A stretch of 64,000 nucleotides of DNA from Chryseomicrobium aureum (GTDB lineage: Bacteria > Bacillota > Bacilli > Bacillales_A > Planococcaceae): positions 496,001 through 560,000 of the forward strand of contig NZ_JAFBFG010000001.1 in assembly GCF_016909155.1 (NCBI RefSeq), written 5' to 3'. Below are positions 46,418-55,134 of this stretch, in pieces. The number at the start of each line of letters is the position of its first letter. Position 1 is the stretch's first letter. A program made the position numbers and the translations under genes. The notes beneath the pieces were generated by a model. It saw only the letters and a program-made list of their open reading frames with translations. It made no database searches and was not told where the DNA came from.

Positions 46418-47047
46418 TTAATCTGTAGAGAGTCGCTCCAAAAGCTCTTTTAATAATGGATTATCACTTAAATATTGATTAGAACGCGACTTACCTAAAG
46501 TGTTAGTATCACTAAATTCTGTCAAACTAACGGTTATTACCCTAATATTGCGAGCGATCCCATTATGAATGACAAAGCTAATACTAGAATTAAATTTTTC
46601 ACTTTCATTTTTTGTTTGAAGTGTGTAAGAAAGTTGAGGGAACCCTTTGTATTGTGCTTTCAGAACTTTATTAGACTCGATAATTTTCTCAATAATATAA
46701 ATATCCATATTCGCAACTTCCTGTTGAACTCGTTGGAAGCTACGCTCAAGAGCATGAAAAGTAAGATAAACCAATTTTTTATCGAATAGTTCTTGGGGGT
46801 CTTCTTTTCCAGAAATTACAATGTTCTTCTTTTCTTGAAGAATGGTTGCTTTTTGTTCTGACGTTAGGTCTTTTAAATTGAAGCCATTATCCATTTCATT
46901 CAGTTCAAATTTAGTATGTGCACTTGAAATCTGTTTAATTTGGGTTAGTTGTTTATCGTCAAATTCTATAACATCATTAATGAGCATTGCCTCTTTATCT
47001 TCAAAAAACACAATATTTTTCGGCACATGACTGTTTGAACTTTTCAC
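46418..47047 (-). CDS. DUF4258-like protein with N-terminal extension (putative toxin)
   Basis: 209 residues. The region LTFHALERSFQRV near residue 95, followed by a helix (YIIEKIIES) and ending with strands (FVIHNGIARNIRVITVS), resembles the small DUF4258 RelE/BrnT-type fold, whose hallmarks are HxxER...R and a final VITV strand. About 90 residues before it are not explained; they are hydrophilic with no recognised domain. GTG 47047 starts two bases after the preceding stop, with GAGGTG upstream: strong translational coupling to the Hsd fusion. The toxin role is inference. Confidence 0.5.
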   Translation of the reverse strand: MKSSNSHVPKNIVFFEDKEAMLINDVIEFDDKQLTQIKQISSAHTKFELNEMDNGFNLKDLTSEQKATILQEKKNIVISGKEDPQELFDKKLVYLTFHALERSFQRVQQEVANMDIYIIEKIIESNKVLKAQYKGFPQLSYTLQTKNESEKFNSSISFVIHNGIARNIRVITVSLTEFSDTNTLGKSRSNQYLSDNPLLKELLERLSTD

Positions 47048-47048
47048 A

Positions 47049-47555
47049 TTATGAATTCACCTCACCATACACTTCATTCATCATATCCTCCATGATATAG
47101 GCTTTAAATTCAGGGTTCTCAAGGATTTTCATGAAGAAGTCTTGGTTGGTGTTCATACGATCAATGACAAAGTCCATAAAGGTGCGTTCAAATGCAAACT
47201 TAAAGTTTTCTTTTGTATTGTTTTTAGCTTTTTGACGTATGTCATCACTATTTAAAATATCTTCCTTTACTTGTTCACGTGATAGATAGTCAGTCTCTGA
47301 AAACTCTGTACCAAATCGGTCGTTTAATTTTTCGAGAATTGAAGACAAGCGAACTTTCTCGTCTTCTACTGCCCCGCTAGCACCATGTTTTTGTGGATCA
47401 AGTTCAGAGCCGCCAGTTTTTTCGAGTACGCAGTCAAAGCGACGTAATACGGCAAGTGGTAAAATCACTTTTCCGTAATCTTCTGGTTTGTATGGTCCGC
47501 GTAATACTTCAGCGATTGACCAGATAAAGCTTACTTTATCTTGAAAATTAATCAT
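47049..47555 (-). CDS. in-frame fusion: HsdM N-terminus joined to HsdR C-terminus (type I R-M remnant)
   Basis: 168 residues with an intact start (ATG 47555, GAGGTATACTAG upstream) and stop. Residues 1 to about 48 (FIWSIAEVLRGPYKPEDYGK followed by VILPLAVLRRFDCVL) are the N-terminal domain of HsdM methyltransferase subunits. From about 62 on (KVRLSSILEKLNDRFGTEFS and later NFKFAFERTFMDFVIDRM and MNEVYGEV) it matches the extreme C-terminal domain of HsdR. The whole methyltransferase, specificity and motor/nuclease parts are missing. It looks like a deletion scar of an hsdM-S-R operon that has stayed in frame; it may be a relic, or a small protein that still binds Hsd subunits. Confidence 0.7.
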   Translation of the reverse strand: MINFQDKVSFIWSIAEVLRGPYKPEDYGKVILPLAVLRRFDCVLEKTGGSELDPQKHGASGAVEDEKVRLSSILEKLNDRFGTEFSETDYLSREQVKEDILNSDDIRQKAKNNTKENFKFAFERTFMDFVIDRMNTNQDFFMKILENPEFKAYIMEDMMNEVYGEVNS

Positions 47556-47715
47556 CTAGTATACCTCATTCTTGTTGTTAGTTTTGTATGTATTCCCTTT
47601 CATTTTACCTATTCGGTAAGCGCTTTACTAGGTGTAAAGTGAAATTAGGAGGTGTTTGGAAGTGCAGATAGACCATTGAGGCTCACAATTTGTTAGCACT
47701 ATCTTAGATTAAGAT

Positions 47716-48400
47716 ATACGGAGCCTGTCACAGCCACAATTCTAGATCGGCAGCTGACGAGCCACACTTCTTCGACTCCGTCTCGAACTGAGTCTCATCA
47801 TCTGCCAGAATTGAGTCTAAAACAGGCACCTCACCCCCCGTCTTTCTTTTTGGATGAATTTAAATGCAGAGGACTCTTAAGTGTGTAGAAATCTGAAAAG
47901 TAACTTGTCTGTTTGTCTAAACTTGCTGTCCTAGACTGTGATTATACGAACAATGAATCGGGCCTTGCGTTAGCACAGCCCGCCCCAAGATACTTACAGA
48001 GAGAATGCTTGAGTATCTAGATATAAAGGTAGAGGCAGAGCCGACTCGAATTTATGAGTGTTTGCCACTTCTCAGTAAAAAGAAGTACCGATATGTGTTT
48101 GGTCTGCTGTCTGAGGTTGATTATGTGGAGAACTAAGAAGAACAGTGGCCGATTCGCTCAAAAAGCGAATCGGCCACTGTTGGTTTTTATTTCTTTGACA
48201 GAATCAAACCTCGGGTTGTAGAAGAAATTTCTATCGGTGTGCTTTTTTCCTTTCATACGGAGCCTGTCACAGCCACAATTCTAGCTTGGCAGTTGAAGAG
48301 CCACACTTCTTCGACTTCGTCTCGAACTGAGTCTCATCATCTGCCAGAATTGAGTCTAAAACAGGCACCTCACCTCCCATCTTTCTTTCTGAAGGAGTTC
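47716..48400 (-). repeat. composite repeat R-S-R, right copy (inverted)
   Basis: Reverse-complement homolog of the left copy: R at 47716-47862, S in the middle, R at 48254-48400. The R cores are nearly identical to the left ones; S shares the 18-bp hairpin, the CAGACAAGTTAC-type word, the GGGCGGGCTGTGCTAACGC word and the GAGTCGGCTCTGCCTCTA word. Between 48005 and 48136 S contains a 43-codon ORF that the left copy does not preserve. Together the two copies flank the island operon. Confidence 0.82.
48141..48181. repeat. 18-bp perfect hairpin in the right S unit
   Basis: The same two 18-base arms as in the left copy, but with loop CAAAA instead of TATTG. Confidence 0.85.
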
Positions 48401-48429
48401 AAAATATCAAAGACTAAAAGAATAGCGGG

Positions 48430-48472
48430 GACAAGCACCTCACCCTTCCCGTCTTCTTTCTGGAGGAGTTTT
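48430..48472 (-). repeat. truncated extra R end
   Basis: ACAAGCACCTCACCCTTCCC followed by GTCTTCTTTCTGGAGGAGTT repeats the outer end of R (CCTCACC...TCTTTCTGAAGGAGTT at 48370-48399). It abuts the 3' end of argH. Confidence 0.6.
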
Positions 48473-48478
48473 AAAAAC

Positions 48479-49849
48479 TTAAAGTAACGCCTTTGCTTTC
48501 TGAATTTGAAGACCGACTTGCTCAAAGCCTGTTCCACCAAGTGAGTTACGGCGGCGGACGGCCTCGCGCGGTGCAAGTGCTGTAAAGATATCGTCTTCAA
48601 TTAAAGACGAGTAGTCTTTATATGTTGCAAGTGGCACATCTTTTAAGAAAATGCCTTGCTGGATACAATAAAACACGAGACGCCCGGTCACGTCATGTGC
48701 TTCACGAAACGGCATACCTTTTGCTGCCAGATAATCTGCAAGCTCTGTCGCATTGGAGAAATCCGATTCGACAGCGGCTTCTAACGTTTCCGTGCGCACT
48801 GTCATCGACTGAATCATTCCAGCAAAAATCTTCAATGAACCTGTGACAGTTTGAACTGTATCGAACATTCCCTCTTTATCTTCTTGCATATCTTTGTTGT
48901 AGGCGAGCGGCAATCCTTTCAACACGGTCAGTAACCCAAAGAGATTCCCGTACACACGTCCCGTCTTCCCACGGATCAGTTCTGCCATATCCGGATTTTT
49001 CTTTTGCGGCATGATGCTCGACCCTGTTGAGAACGCATCCGATAATTCAATAAATGAAAACTCCTGGCTCGACCACAAAATGATTTCTTCGGCAAGACGA
49101 GAAAGATGCGTCATGAGAAGTGACGAAGCACTCAAAAATTCAACGATGAAATCACGATCACTGACAGCGTCTAAACTGTTTTCGTAGACACCGGAAAAAC
49201 CTAATAATTCTGCTGTGCGTTCACGGTCAATCGGAAATGTCGTGCCAGCGAGTGCACCGGCACCAAGTGGCGACAAGTCCGTACGCTTCAAGCCATCTTG
49301 AAAACGCGCTTTGTCACGTTCAAGCATCCAAAAATATGTCATCAAGTGATGACCAAAAGAAATCGGTTGGGCTCGCTGCAGGTGCGTATATCCTGGTGCA
49401 ATCGTTTCAATATGCTGCTCGGCTTGAGAAACCAATTGCTTTTGAAAGTCTTCGATAAGCACAATGATTTCTTCCGTACGTGTTTTTAAATAGAGATGCA
49501 TGTCCGTAGCGACTTGATCATTTCGACTGCGTCCTGTGTGAAGCTTCCCGCCGACTGGACCAATCAAATCGATCAAATGTTTCTCTAGATTCAAATGGAT
49601 ATCTTCTTGAGCAACAGAAAAAGTAAGTTCTCCATTTTTTGCTTTCTCTTGAAGCGTTAGAAGTCCGTCCATGATTTTCTCCGCGTCACTGCGCGATAGA
49701 ATGCTTTGCTCTGCCAGCATCTGAACATGTGCAAGGCTTCCAGTAATATCTTCTAAAACGAGCGCTTGGTCAAAGTGGATCGATGCACCAAAATCATCGA
49801 CCCATTCCTCTGCCGTCTGTTGAAAGCGCCCTCCCCACAATTTCGTCAT
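48479..49849 (-). CDS. argH: argininosuccinate lyase
   Basis: 456 residues of the fumarase/aspartase superfamily. The catalytic [15 protein letters not shown] loop and [12 protein letters not shown] and [14 protein letters not shown] segments are intact. It splits argininosuccinate into arginine and fumarate, the last step of arginine synthesis. ATG 49849 has AGAAGGTGAC upstream and overlaps the argG stop (ATGA); the longer frame into argG is not a real N-terminus. No terminator is evident behind it; repeat R sequences follow. Confidence 0.96.
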   Translation of the reverse strand: MTKLWGGRFQQTAEEWVDDFGASIHFDQALVLEDITGSLAHVQMLAEQSILSRSDAEKIMDGLLTLQEKAKNGELTFSVAQEDIHLNLEKHLIDLIGPVGGKLHTGRSRNDQVATDMHLYLKTRTEEIIVLIEDFQKQLVSQAEQHIETIAPGYTHLQRAQPISFGHHLMTYFWMLERDKARFQDGLKRTDLSPLGAGALAGTTFPIDRERTAELLGFSGVYENSLDAVSDRDFIVEFLSASSLLMTHLSRLAEEIILWSSQEFSFIELSDAFSTGSSIMPQKKNPDMAELIRGKTGRVYGNLFGLLTVLKGLPLAYNKDMQEDKEGMFDTVQTVTGSLKIFAGMIQSMTVRTETLEAAVESDFSNATELADYLAAKGMPFREAHDVTGRLVFYCIQQGIFLKDVPLATYKDYSSLIEDDIFTALAPREAVRRRNSLGGTGFEQVGLQIQKAKALL

Positions 49850-51054
49850 ACTGTCACCTTCTGCTCCTGTTGTTTGTTCACGACTGCATGTACTTTTGTT
49901 GGAAGACCCCATAGTTCGATGAAACCGACTGCCGAAGCGTGATTGAATGCATCGTCTGTTGAGTACGTCGCAAGCTTTTCATCATACAATGAATTTGGAG
50001 ATTTACGGCCTTCGACAATCGCATGCCCTTTGAACAATTTCACACGAACCGTTCCGTTCACGTACTGTTGCGTTTCTTTCAAAAATGCTTGTAATGCCGT
50101 GCGAAGTGGCGAGAACCAAAGTCCCTCATAGATGAGTTCTGTCAATTTTTTCTCCATCACCGGCTTAAAATGTGCAAGCTCTTTGACAAGTGTGATATCT
50201 TCTAACTCCTTATGCGCCACTAAAAGTGTGTGCGCTCCTGGAATCTCATACACTTCACGTGATTTAATACCAACTAAACGGTTTTCGACGTGATCGATAC
50301 GTCCAACACCATGTTTACCAGCCACTTTGTTTAATTCTTGAATCAAATCGCTCAAGAGATACTCTTGCCCGTTCAACGCGACAGGGACTCCTTGTTTAAA
50401 TTCAATCTCAATCACATCCGGTGTATCCGGTGTGTTTTCAAGTGCATTCGTTAAATCGTATGCGTCTTCAGGTGGTGCCGCCCACGGATCTTCTAGAATG
50501 CCACATTCGTTAGCACGTCCCCATAAGTTTTGATCGATGGAGAACGGGCTATCGAGATTAATAGGAATTGGAATGTTCTTTTCTTTTGCGTAGGCAATCT
50601 CTTCATCACGGCTCCATGACCACTCACGTACCGGAGCAATTACTTCTAGGTGTGGTGCAAGGGCCTGGAACGAAACTTCAAAACGTACTTGGTCGTTTCC
50701 TTTACCTGTACATCCGTGTGCAACGGCAGTTGCTCCGACCTGCTCTGCTACTTCGACTAATTTTTTTGCAATTAGAGGACGAGAAAGTGCAGAGACAAGT
50801 GGGTACTTTTGCTCGTACCATGTATGAGCCTGCATAGACGTAAGTGCATATTCCGTCGCAAACTCTTCTTTCGCATCAATCACGTAGCTCTCAGTGGCTC
50901 CGACAAGCAATGCTTTTTCTTTAATAAAATCGAGGTCCTTACCCTCCCCAACATCTAGGCAGACAGCCACTACTTCATATCCTTGCTCCTTCAACCATGT
51001 AATGGCAACCGATGTATCTAGACCACCGGAGTACGCTAAGACAACTTTTTTCAT
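49846..51054 (-). CDS. argG: argininosuccinate synthase
   Basis: 402 residues. The N-type ATP pyrophosphatase P-loop ([13 protein letters not shown]) and the aspartate/citrulline-binding [13 protein letters not shown] segment are clear. It makes argininosuccinate from citrulline, aspartate and ATP. ATG 51054 follows TGGAGGT; M at 51069 is inside the ARG-box region. argG-argH form an operon with a four-base overlap. Two ARG boxes upstream indicate ArgR/AhrC control. Confidence 0.97.
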   Translation of the reverse strand: MKKVVLAYSGGLDTSVAITWLKEQGYEVVAVCLDVGEGKDLDFIKEKALLVGATESYVIDAKEEFATEYALTSMQAHTWYEQKYPLVSALSRPLIAKKLVEVAEQVGATAVAHGCTGKGNDQVRFEVSFQALAPHLEVIAPVREWSWSRDEEIAYAKEKNIPIPINLDSPFSIDQNLWGRANECGILEDPWAAPPEDAYDLTNALENTPDTPDVIEIEFKQGVPVALNGQEYLLSDLIQELNKVAGKHGVGRIDHVENRLVGIKSREVYEIPGAHTLLVAHKELEDITLVKELAHFKPVMEKKLTELIYEGLWFSPLRTALQAFLKETQQYVNGTVRVKLFKGHAIVEGRKSPNSLYDEKLATYSTDDAFNHASAVGFIELWGLPTKVHAVVNKQQEQKVTV

Positions 51055-51059
51055 ACTAA

Positions 51060-51133
51060 AAACCTCCATGTATTTTTATGCATAATGATTTATCAATATG
51101 CATATACTAGCATGGAGGTTATAAAAATACAAC
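51060..51133 (-). promoter_or_regulatory. argG control region: two ARG boxes and an inverted repeat over the ribosome site
   Basis: Box 1 (minus strand) TATGCATAAAAATACA at 51069-51084 and box 2 (plus strand) TTATAAAAATACAAC at 51119-51133 both fit the ATAAAAATnCA core of ArgR/AhrC operators and face each other. AACCTCCATG (51061-51070) and CATGGAGGTT (51111-51120) are a perfect 10-bp inverted repeat covering the argG Shine-Dalgarno. A TTGTAT-N17-TAGTAT promoter can be drawn between them. Confidence 0.7.
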
Positions 51134-51144
51134 ACTTTAATTAT

Positions 51145-51924
51145 TTATTCACCAATAATTTGTGACAGCTCTTTGTCATGAATCGGTGGAAACTCGATTC
51201 CACGGCGAGACAATTCCGCTTCGATGGTATCAATTGCCTTCTTCAAAACTTGCAACCGTGCATGTTTTTTGTCATCAGCTGCCACAACAAACCATGGGGC
51301 GTGCTCTGAATCGGTTTTTTCCAACATGTCTTGTGCTGCTTCTACATACTGGTCCCATTTGTCCCGATTACGCCAATCTTCGTCTGTTAATTTCCACTGT
51401 TTGAAAGGATCGTTTTTTCGTTTGATGAAGCGGCTGAGTTGTTCATCATTTGAAATTTGAAGCCAGTATTTGACGAGAATATAATCCTCATCACTCAATA
51501 GCCGTTCAAACTCATTGATTTCATTATATGCACGCTTCCATTCTTGCTTCGTTGCAAATTTCTCGATGCGTTCCACTAATACTCTGCCGTACCAAGAGCG
51601 GTCGAAAATGCTGATTTGTCCATGCATCGGCAATTTTCGCCAAAAGCGGTGCATATAATGATACCGTTTTTCGTGTGGACGAGATGCAGAAATGGGATGC
51701 ACGATAAATCCACGGGGATCAAGTCGCTCTGTCAATCGTTTGATGGCGCCGCCTTTTCCTGCAGCGTCCATTCCTTCGAATACAAAAATCAAACCGACTT
51801 GCTGTTTGCGGAGTGTGAGTTGCAAACTTAACAGATGATATTGTAGTTTTTTCAGTTCCACCTTATAGTCTTCTTTTGATAACGTATTTTCTTTTTTCGG
51901 GATGTTATTTAACTGCACTTTCAT
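51145..51924 (-). CDS. polyphosphate kinase 2 family protein
   Basis: 259 residues. PPK2 marks are the P-loop FEGMDAAGKGGAIKRL, the lid FDRSWYGRVLVER and the KYWLQISNDEQL strand, typical of short single-domain PPK2. Such enzymes move phosphate between polyphosphate and nucleotides; direction and base preference (class I to III) cannot be set by eye. ATG 51924 has GGAGGTGTC upstream. Divergent from namA. Confidence 0.9.
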   Translation of the reverse strand: MKVQLNNIPKKENTLSKEDYKVELKKLQYHLLSLQLTLRKQQVGLIFVFEGMDAAGKGGAIKRLTERLDPRGFIVHPISASRPHEKRYHYMHRFWRKLPMHGQISIFDRSWYGRVLVERIEKFATKQEWKRAYNEINEFERLLSDEDYILVKYWLQISNDEQLSRFIKRKNDPFKQWKLTDEDWRNRDKWDQYVEAAQDMLEKTDSEHAPWFVVAADDKKHARLQVLKKAIDTIEAELSRRGIEFPPIHDKELSQIIGE

Positions 51925-52041
51925 TCAGACACCTCCAGTTTCTCCCTATTATAAGTGATTTCTGAAAATTCGGTAGCTAATCTTTGAAAAAGTTCATAGA
52001 ATGCGGAATAATAACAACATACCCGAGAAAGGTGATGAGAT

Positions 52042-53067
52042 ATGTCGAAATTATTTGAACCTGCAAAGCTTGGTAAACTCGAGCTTAAAAATAAAGTGAT
52101 CATGGCACCAATGTGTCAGTATTCTGTTGAGGCAGAGGATGGTCACCCTGAGGACTGGCATCTTGTGCACTACACATCGCGTGCGGTCGGCGGCGTCGGG
52201 CTCGTTATCGTCGAAATGACAGATGTCGAACCAGACGGACGCATCACAAATCGTGATTTAGGATTATGGGACGATGCACATATTGAATCACATGCTCGCC
52301 TTGTTTCCTGTGTAAAGAAAAATGGAGCAAAAATTGCCGCCCAGATTGCACACGCTGGACGCAAAGCAACAGATGCTGTACAACCGGTCTCCTCTTCTAC
52401 AGTTCCCGTAACAACGGATGCGGACTGGAAAACCCCTCGTTCCCTTTCGACGGAAGAAGTACACGAGATGGTAAACAAATTTAAAAAGGCAACTGAACGC
52501 GCGATAGCAGCTGGGTATGATGCGATTGAGCTGCACGGCGCACATGGGTATTTGATCCACCAGTTCCATTCTCCAGCTATCAACAAGCGACAGGATGAGT
52601 ATGGAATTGACCTTGCCCGCTTTGGAGTCGAAGTGATTCAAGCAGTCAAATCGGTCATGCCAGCAGACATGCCGCTTATCTTCCGAATGTCAGCGATAGA
52701 GTATATGGATGGCGGCTATGATTTGGAGCACGCACTAGACATTGCACAACGTTATAAAGAAGCAGGCGTGGATGTATTTCATATTTCAAGTGGTGGTGAA
52801 GCACCTCCTGGACAGAAAAAGCCATCGAATGAACCTGGTTACCAAGTTGGGTTTGCACGTGCGTATAAAAAAGCTTTCGAACTTCCTGTGATTGCTGTAG
52901 GGCGTTTAGAAGATGCAATCTTAGCAGAAAAAGTAATTGCAGAAGGCGATGCAGAATTTGTTGCAATTGGTCGCGGATTACTCCGTGATCCATATTGGGC
53001 CCTTCATGCACAAGAACAATTAACAGGTTCTGTCGTACCGCCAAAAGCCTACGAACGCGGTTTTTAA
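52042..53067 (+). CDS. namA: NADPH dehydrogenase NamA (Old Yellow Enzyme, YqjM type)
   Basis: 341 residues, FMN TIM barrel. The YqjM-class cysteine is in IMAPMCQYSVEAEDG, the substrate-binding His pair in GAHGYLIHQF, and the phosphate-binding end in FVAIGRGLLRDPYW. It reduces activated C=C bonds, nitro compounds and electrophiles, and is induced by oxidative stress in Bacillus. AAAGGTGATGAG precedes ATG 52042. A terminator follows. Confidence 0.95.
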   Translation: MSKLFEPAKLGKLELKNKVIMAPMCQYSVEAEDGHPEDWHLVHYTSRAVGGVGLVIVEMTDVEPDGRITNRDLGLWDDAHIESHARLVSCVKKNGAKIAAQIAHAGRKATDAVQPVSSSTVPVTTDADWKTPRSLSTEEVHEMVNKFKKATERAIAAGYDAIELHGAHGYLIHQFHSPAINKRQDEYGIDLARFGVEVIQAVKSVMPADMPLIFRMSAIEYMDGGYDLEHALDIAQRYKEAGVDVFHISSGGEAPPGQKKPSNEPGYQVGFARAYKKAFELPVIAVGRLEDAILAEKVIAEGDAEFVAIGRGLLRDPYWALHAQEQLTGSVVPPKAYERGF

Positions 53068-53074
53068 GTTCTTT

Positions 53075-53103
53075 CCCTCACATGATGGTTGTGAGGGTTT
53101 TTT
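53075..53103 (+). terminator. intrinsic terminator after namA
   Basis: CCCTCACA pairs with TGTGAGGG, followed by six T. Confidence 0.88.
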
Positions 53104-53186
53104 ATTGCAATTTTTTAGTAATATCGGCCTATAGTACCAACCCTTGAATTCAAAGTAAGTAGAAGGTTCTGTTTTTGAACTATTCA

Positions 53187-53215
53187 TTGTTTTCTGATTA
53201 ATTATTCATTATACT
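53187..53215 (+). promoter_or_regulatory. promoter of the DUF485-symporter operon
   Basis: TTGTTT (53187-53192), 17-base spacer, TATACT (53210-53215). ATTCA and TGAAT half-sites flank the -10. Confidence 0.65.
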
Positions 53216-53242
53216 GAATCATTATAGAAAAGGAGGCAGTTT

Positions 53243-53581
53243 ATGGAACCTATCAAAGAAAGCGGTTACACCCGAGAGTATCCATATGAAGAGATTTCTG
53301 AACAGAATAACTTCAAATCTCTCAAGAAACGAAAAAACAAATTCATAGTAGGTATTTCGATTTTCTTTTTAACAGCGTATCTAGCATTGCCCATCCTGAC
53401 TTCGTACACGACGATTTTAAACACCCCTGTAATTGGTGATATTTCACTTGTATGGATTTATTCATTCCTGTTGTTTATTATGACCTGGACACTTTGCATG
53501 ATCTACGTTAAAAAAGCAAATGGCTTTGATAAAGAGGCCGAAAAGATCAAAGAAGATGCAGTTGGTGAGGTGACACGATGA
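53243..53581 (+). CDS. DUF485 family membrane protein
   Basis: 112 residues. Two membrane spans (about 35-60 and 72-95) are joined by a short loop, with a charged N-terminus and a lysine-rich C-terminus, the DUF485 (YjcH/YwcB) layout. It is always found directly before an acetate/solute:sodium symporter and is probably its accessory subunit. AAAGGAGGCAG precedes the start; it overlaps the symporter gene by four bases (ATGA). Confidence 0.9.
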   Translation: MEPIKESGYTREYPYEEISEQNNFKSLKKRKNKFIVGISIFFLTAYLALPILTSYTTILNTPVIGDISLVWIYSFLLFIMTWTLCMIYVKKANGFDKEAEKIKEDAVGEVTR

Positions 53582-55101
53582 GTGGAGTAGGAATCTTTTT
53601 CTTCGTTGCTATCGTCGGGTTGACCTTATACGTTACATATCTTGCTTCAAAGCGCACGAACTCTGCCAGTGAATTCTATACTGCAGGAGGTGGCCTGACA
53701 GGATGGCAAAATGGAATCGCCATCGCCGGAGATTACTTATCGGCCGCGTCTTTCTTAGGAATTGCAGGAGCTATTGCATTATTTGGCTTCGACGGATTCT
53801 TCTTCTCCATCGGCTATTTGGTTGCCTACCTTGTTGTTTTATACATCGTAGCGGAACCATTACGAAATCTTGGTCGCTACACACTTGCTGATATGATTGC
53901 TGCGCGCTTCAATCAGAAAAAAGTACGGGGCGCAGCAGCGGTCAGCACAATCACCATCGTACTTTTTTATATGATTGCACAGTTAGTAGGTGCCGGTGCA
54001 CTTATTCAATTACTTCTTGGCATTGATTATTGGATTGCTGTTTTGATTGTCGGTACTATGATGACAATTTATGTATTGTTCGGTGGAATGGCTGCAACCA
54101 GCTGGGTCCAGATTATCAAAGCTGTTCTTTTGATGGTCGGAACAGTTGTGATCTCTTTCCTCGTTCTCTGGAAATTCAACTTCAACATCTTAGGGATGTT
54201 CTCGGAGATGAAAACAGCGACAGCACACGGGGAAGCATATTTACACCCAGGTGTTCGCTATACAAATGGAATTGATACAATCTCTATGATGATTGCCCTT
54301 GTACTAGGTACAGCAGGGCTACCGCACATCTTGATGCGTTTCTTTACAGTAAAAGATGCAAAAACCGCACGCAGTTCTGTCGTCTATGCAACGTGGATTG
54401 TAGGAATTTTCTACATCTTGACGATTTTCCTGGGCTTTGGCGCAGCGGCATTTGTAGGTTCTGAACAGATTGTAGCAGCAAATGCAGCTGGAAATATGGC
54501 AGCTCCTCTCCTTGCAGAAGCACTCGGTGGCGACTTGTTGCTATCCTTTGTATCGGCTGTCGCATTTGCAACCATCTTAGCTGTAGTAGCAGGGCTTGTG
54601 CTTTCCGGCGCCTCTGCATTTGCACATGACTTGTATGGACAAATCATTAAAAAAGGAAAAGTGACTGAAAAAGAGCAGATGATTGCAGCACGTAGTGCAT
54701 CGATCGCAGTTTCTGTTATCTCGATTATTTTGGCACTTGGCGCTCAAAACATGAACGTTGCATTCCTTGTGTCTCTTGCTTTCTGTATTGCAGCATCCGC
54801 TAACCTGCCGGTGATTATTTACACCATCTACTGGAAGCGTTTCTCAACAACAGGTGCACTGGCTGCTATTGTTACAGGTCTTGTGACAGCACTTATCCTT
54901 GTAATTTTAAGCCCGAACTTATGGGCGGCAGATGGGTCGATGCTATTCACTGGTGAACCTCTCTTCCCTCTTACAAACCCTGCACTTGTTTCCGTGCCAG
55001 CTGGTTTCTTAGGAGGATGGATCGGAACACTCGTTGGGCAACGTGCTGATTTGAAAAAATATGCCGAAGTCGATGTTAAAGCAACCATTGGGTTGAAATA
55101 A
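53578..55101 (+). CDS. sodium:solute symporter, ActP/acetate type
   Basis: 507 residues with about thirteen membrane spans. The SSF signature is seen in SEFYTAGGGLTGWQNGIAIA and GDYLSAASFLGIAGAI. The LKxV-type loop and the C-terminal spans complete the family. With an upstream DUF485 gene this is the ActP/YwcA branch that imports acetate or related monocarboxylates. A bidirectional terminator follows. Confidence 0.93.
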   Translation: MSGVGIFFFVAIVGLTLYVTYLASKRTNSASEFYTAGGGLTGWQNGIAIAGDYLSAASFLGIAGAIALFGFDGFFFSIGYLVAYLVVLYIVAEPLRNLGRYTLADMIAARFNQKKVRGAAAVSTITIVLFYMIAQLVGAGALIQLLLGIDYWIAVLIVGTMMTIYVLFGGMAATSWVQIIKAVLLMVGTVVISFLVLWKFNFNILGMFSEMKTATAHGEAYLHPGVRYTNGIDTISMMIALVLGTAGLPHILMRFFTVKDAKTARSSVVYATWIVGIFYILTIFLGFGAAAFVGSEQIVAANAAGNMAAPLLAEALGGDLLLSFVSAVAFATILAVVAGLVLSGASAFAHDLYGQIIKKGKVTEKEQMIAARSASIAVSVISIILALGAQNMNVAFLVSLAFCIAASANLPVIIYTIYWKRFSTTGALAAIVTGLVTALILVILSPNLWAADGSMLFTGEPLFPLTNPALVSVPAGFLGGWIGTLVGQRADLKKYAEVDVKATIGLK

Positions 55102-55134
55102 AAAAAGTAGAGGGCCTCGGCTCTCTACTTTTTT
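55101..55134. terminator. bidirectional intrinsic terminator
   Basis: AAAAAAGTAGAG pairs with CTCTACTTTTTT, between convergent symporter and SDR genes, overlapping the SDR end. Confidence 0.9.

Noticed and set aside
47616-47628. cre-like site GTAAGCGCTTTAC before the island operon
   Set aside because: Only the centre fits the CcpA consensus; outer positions mismatch.
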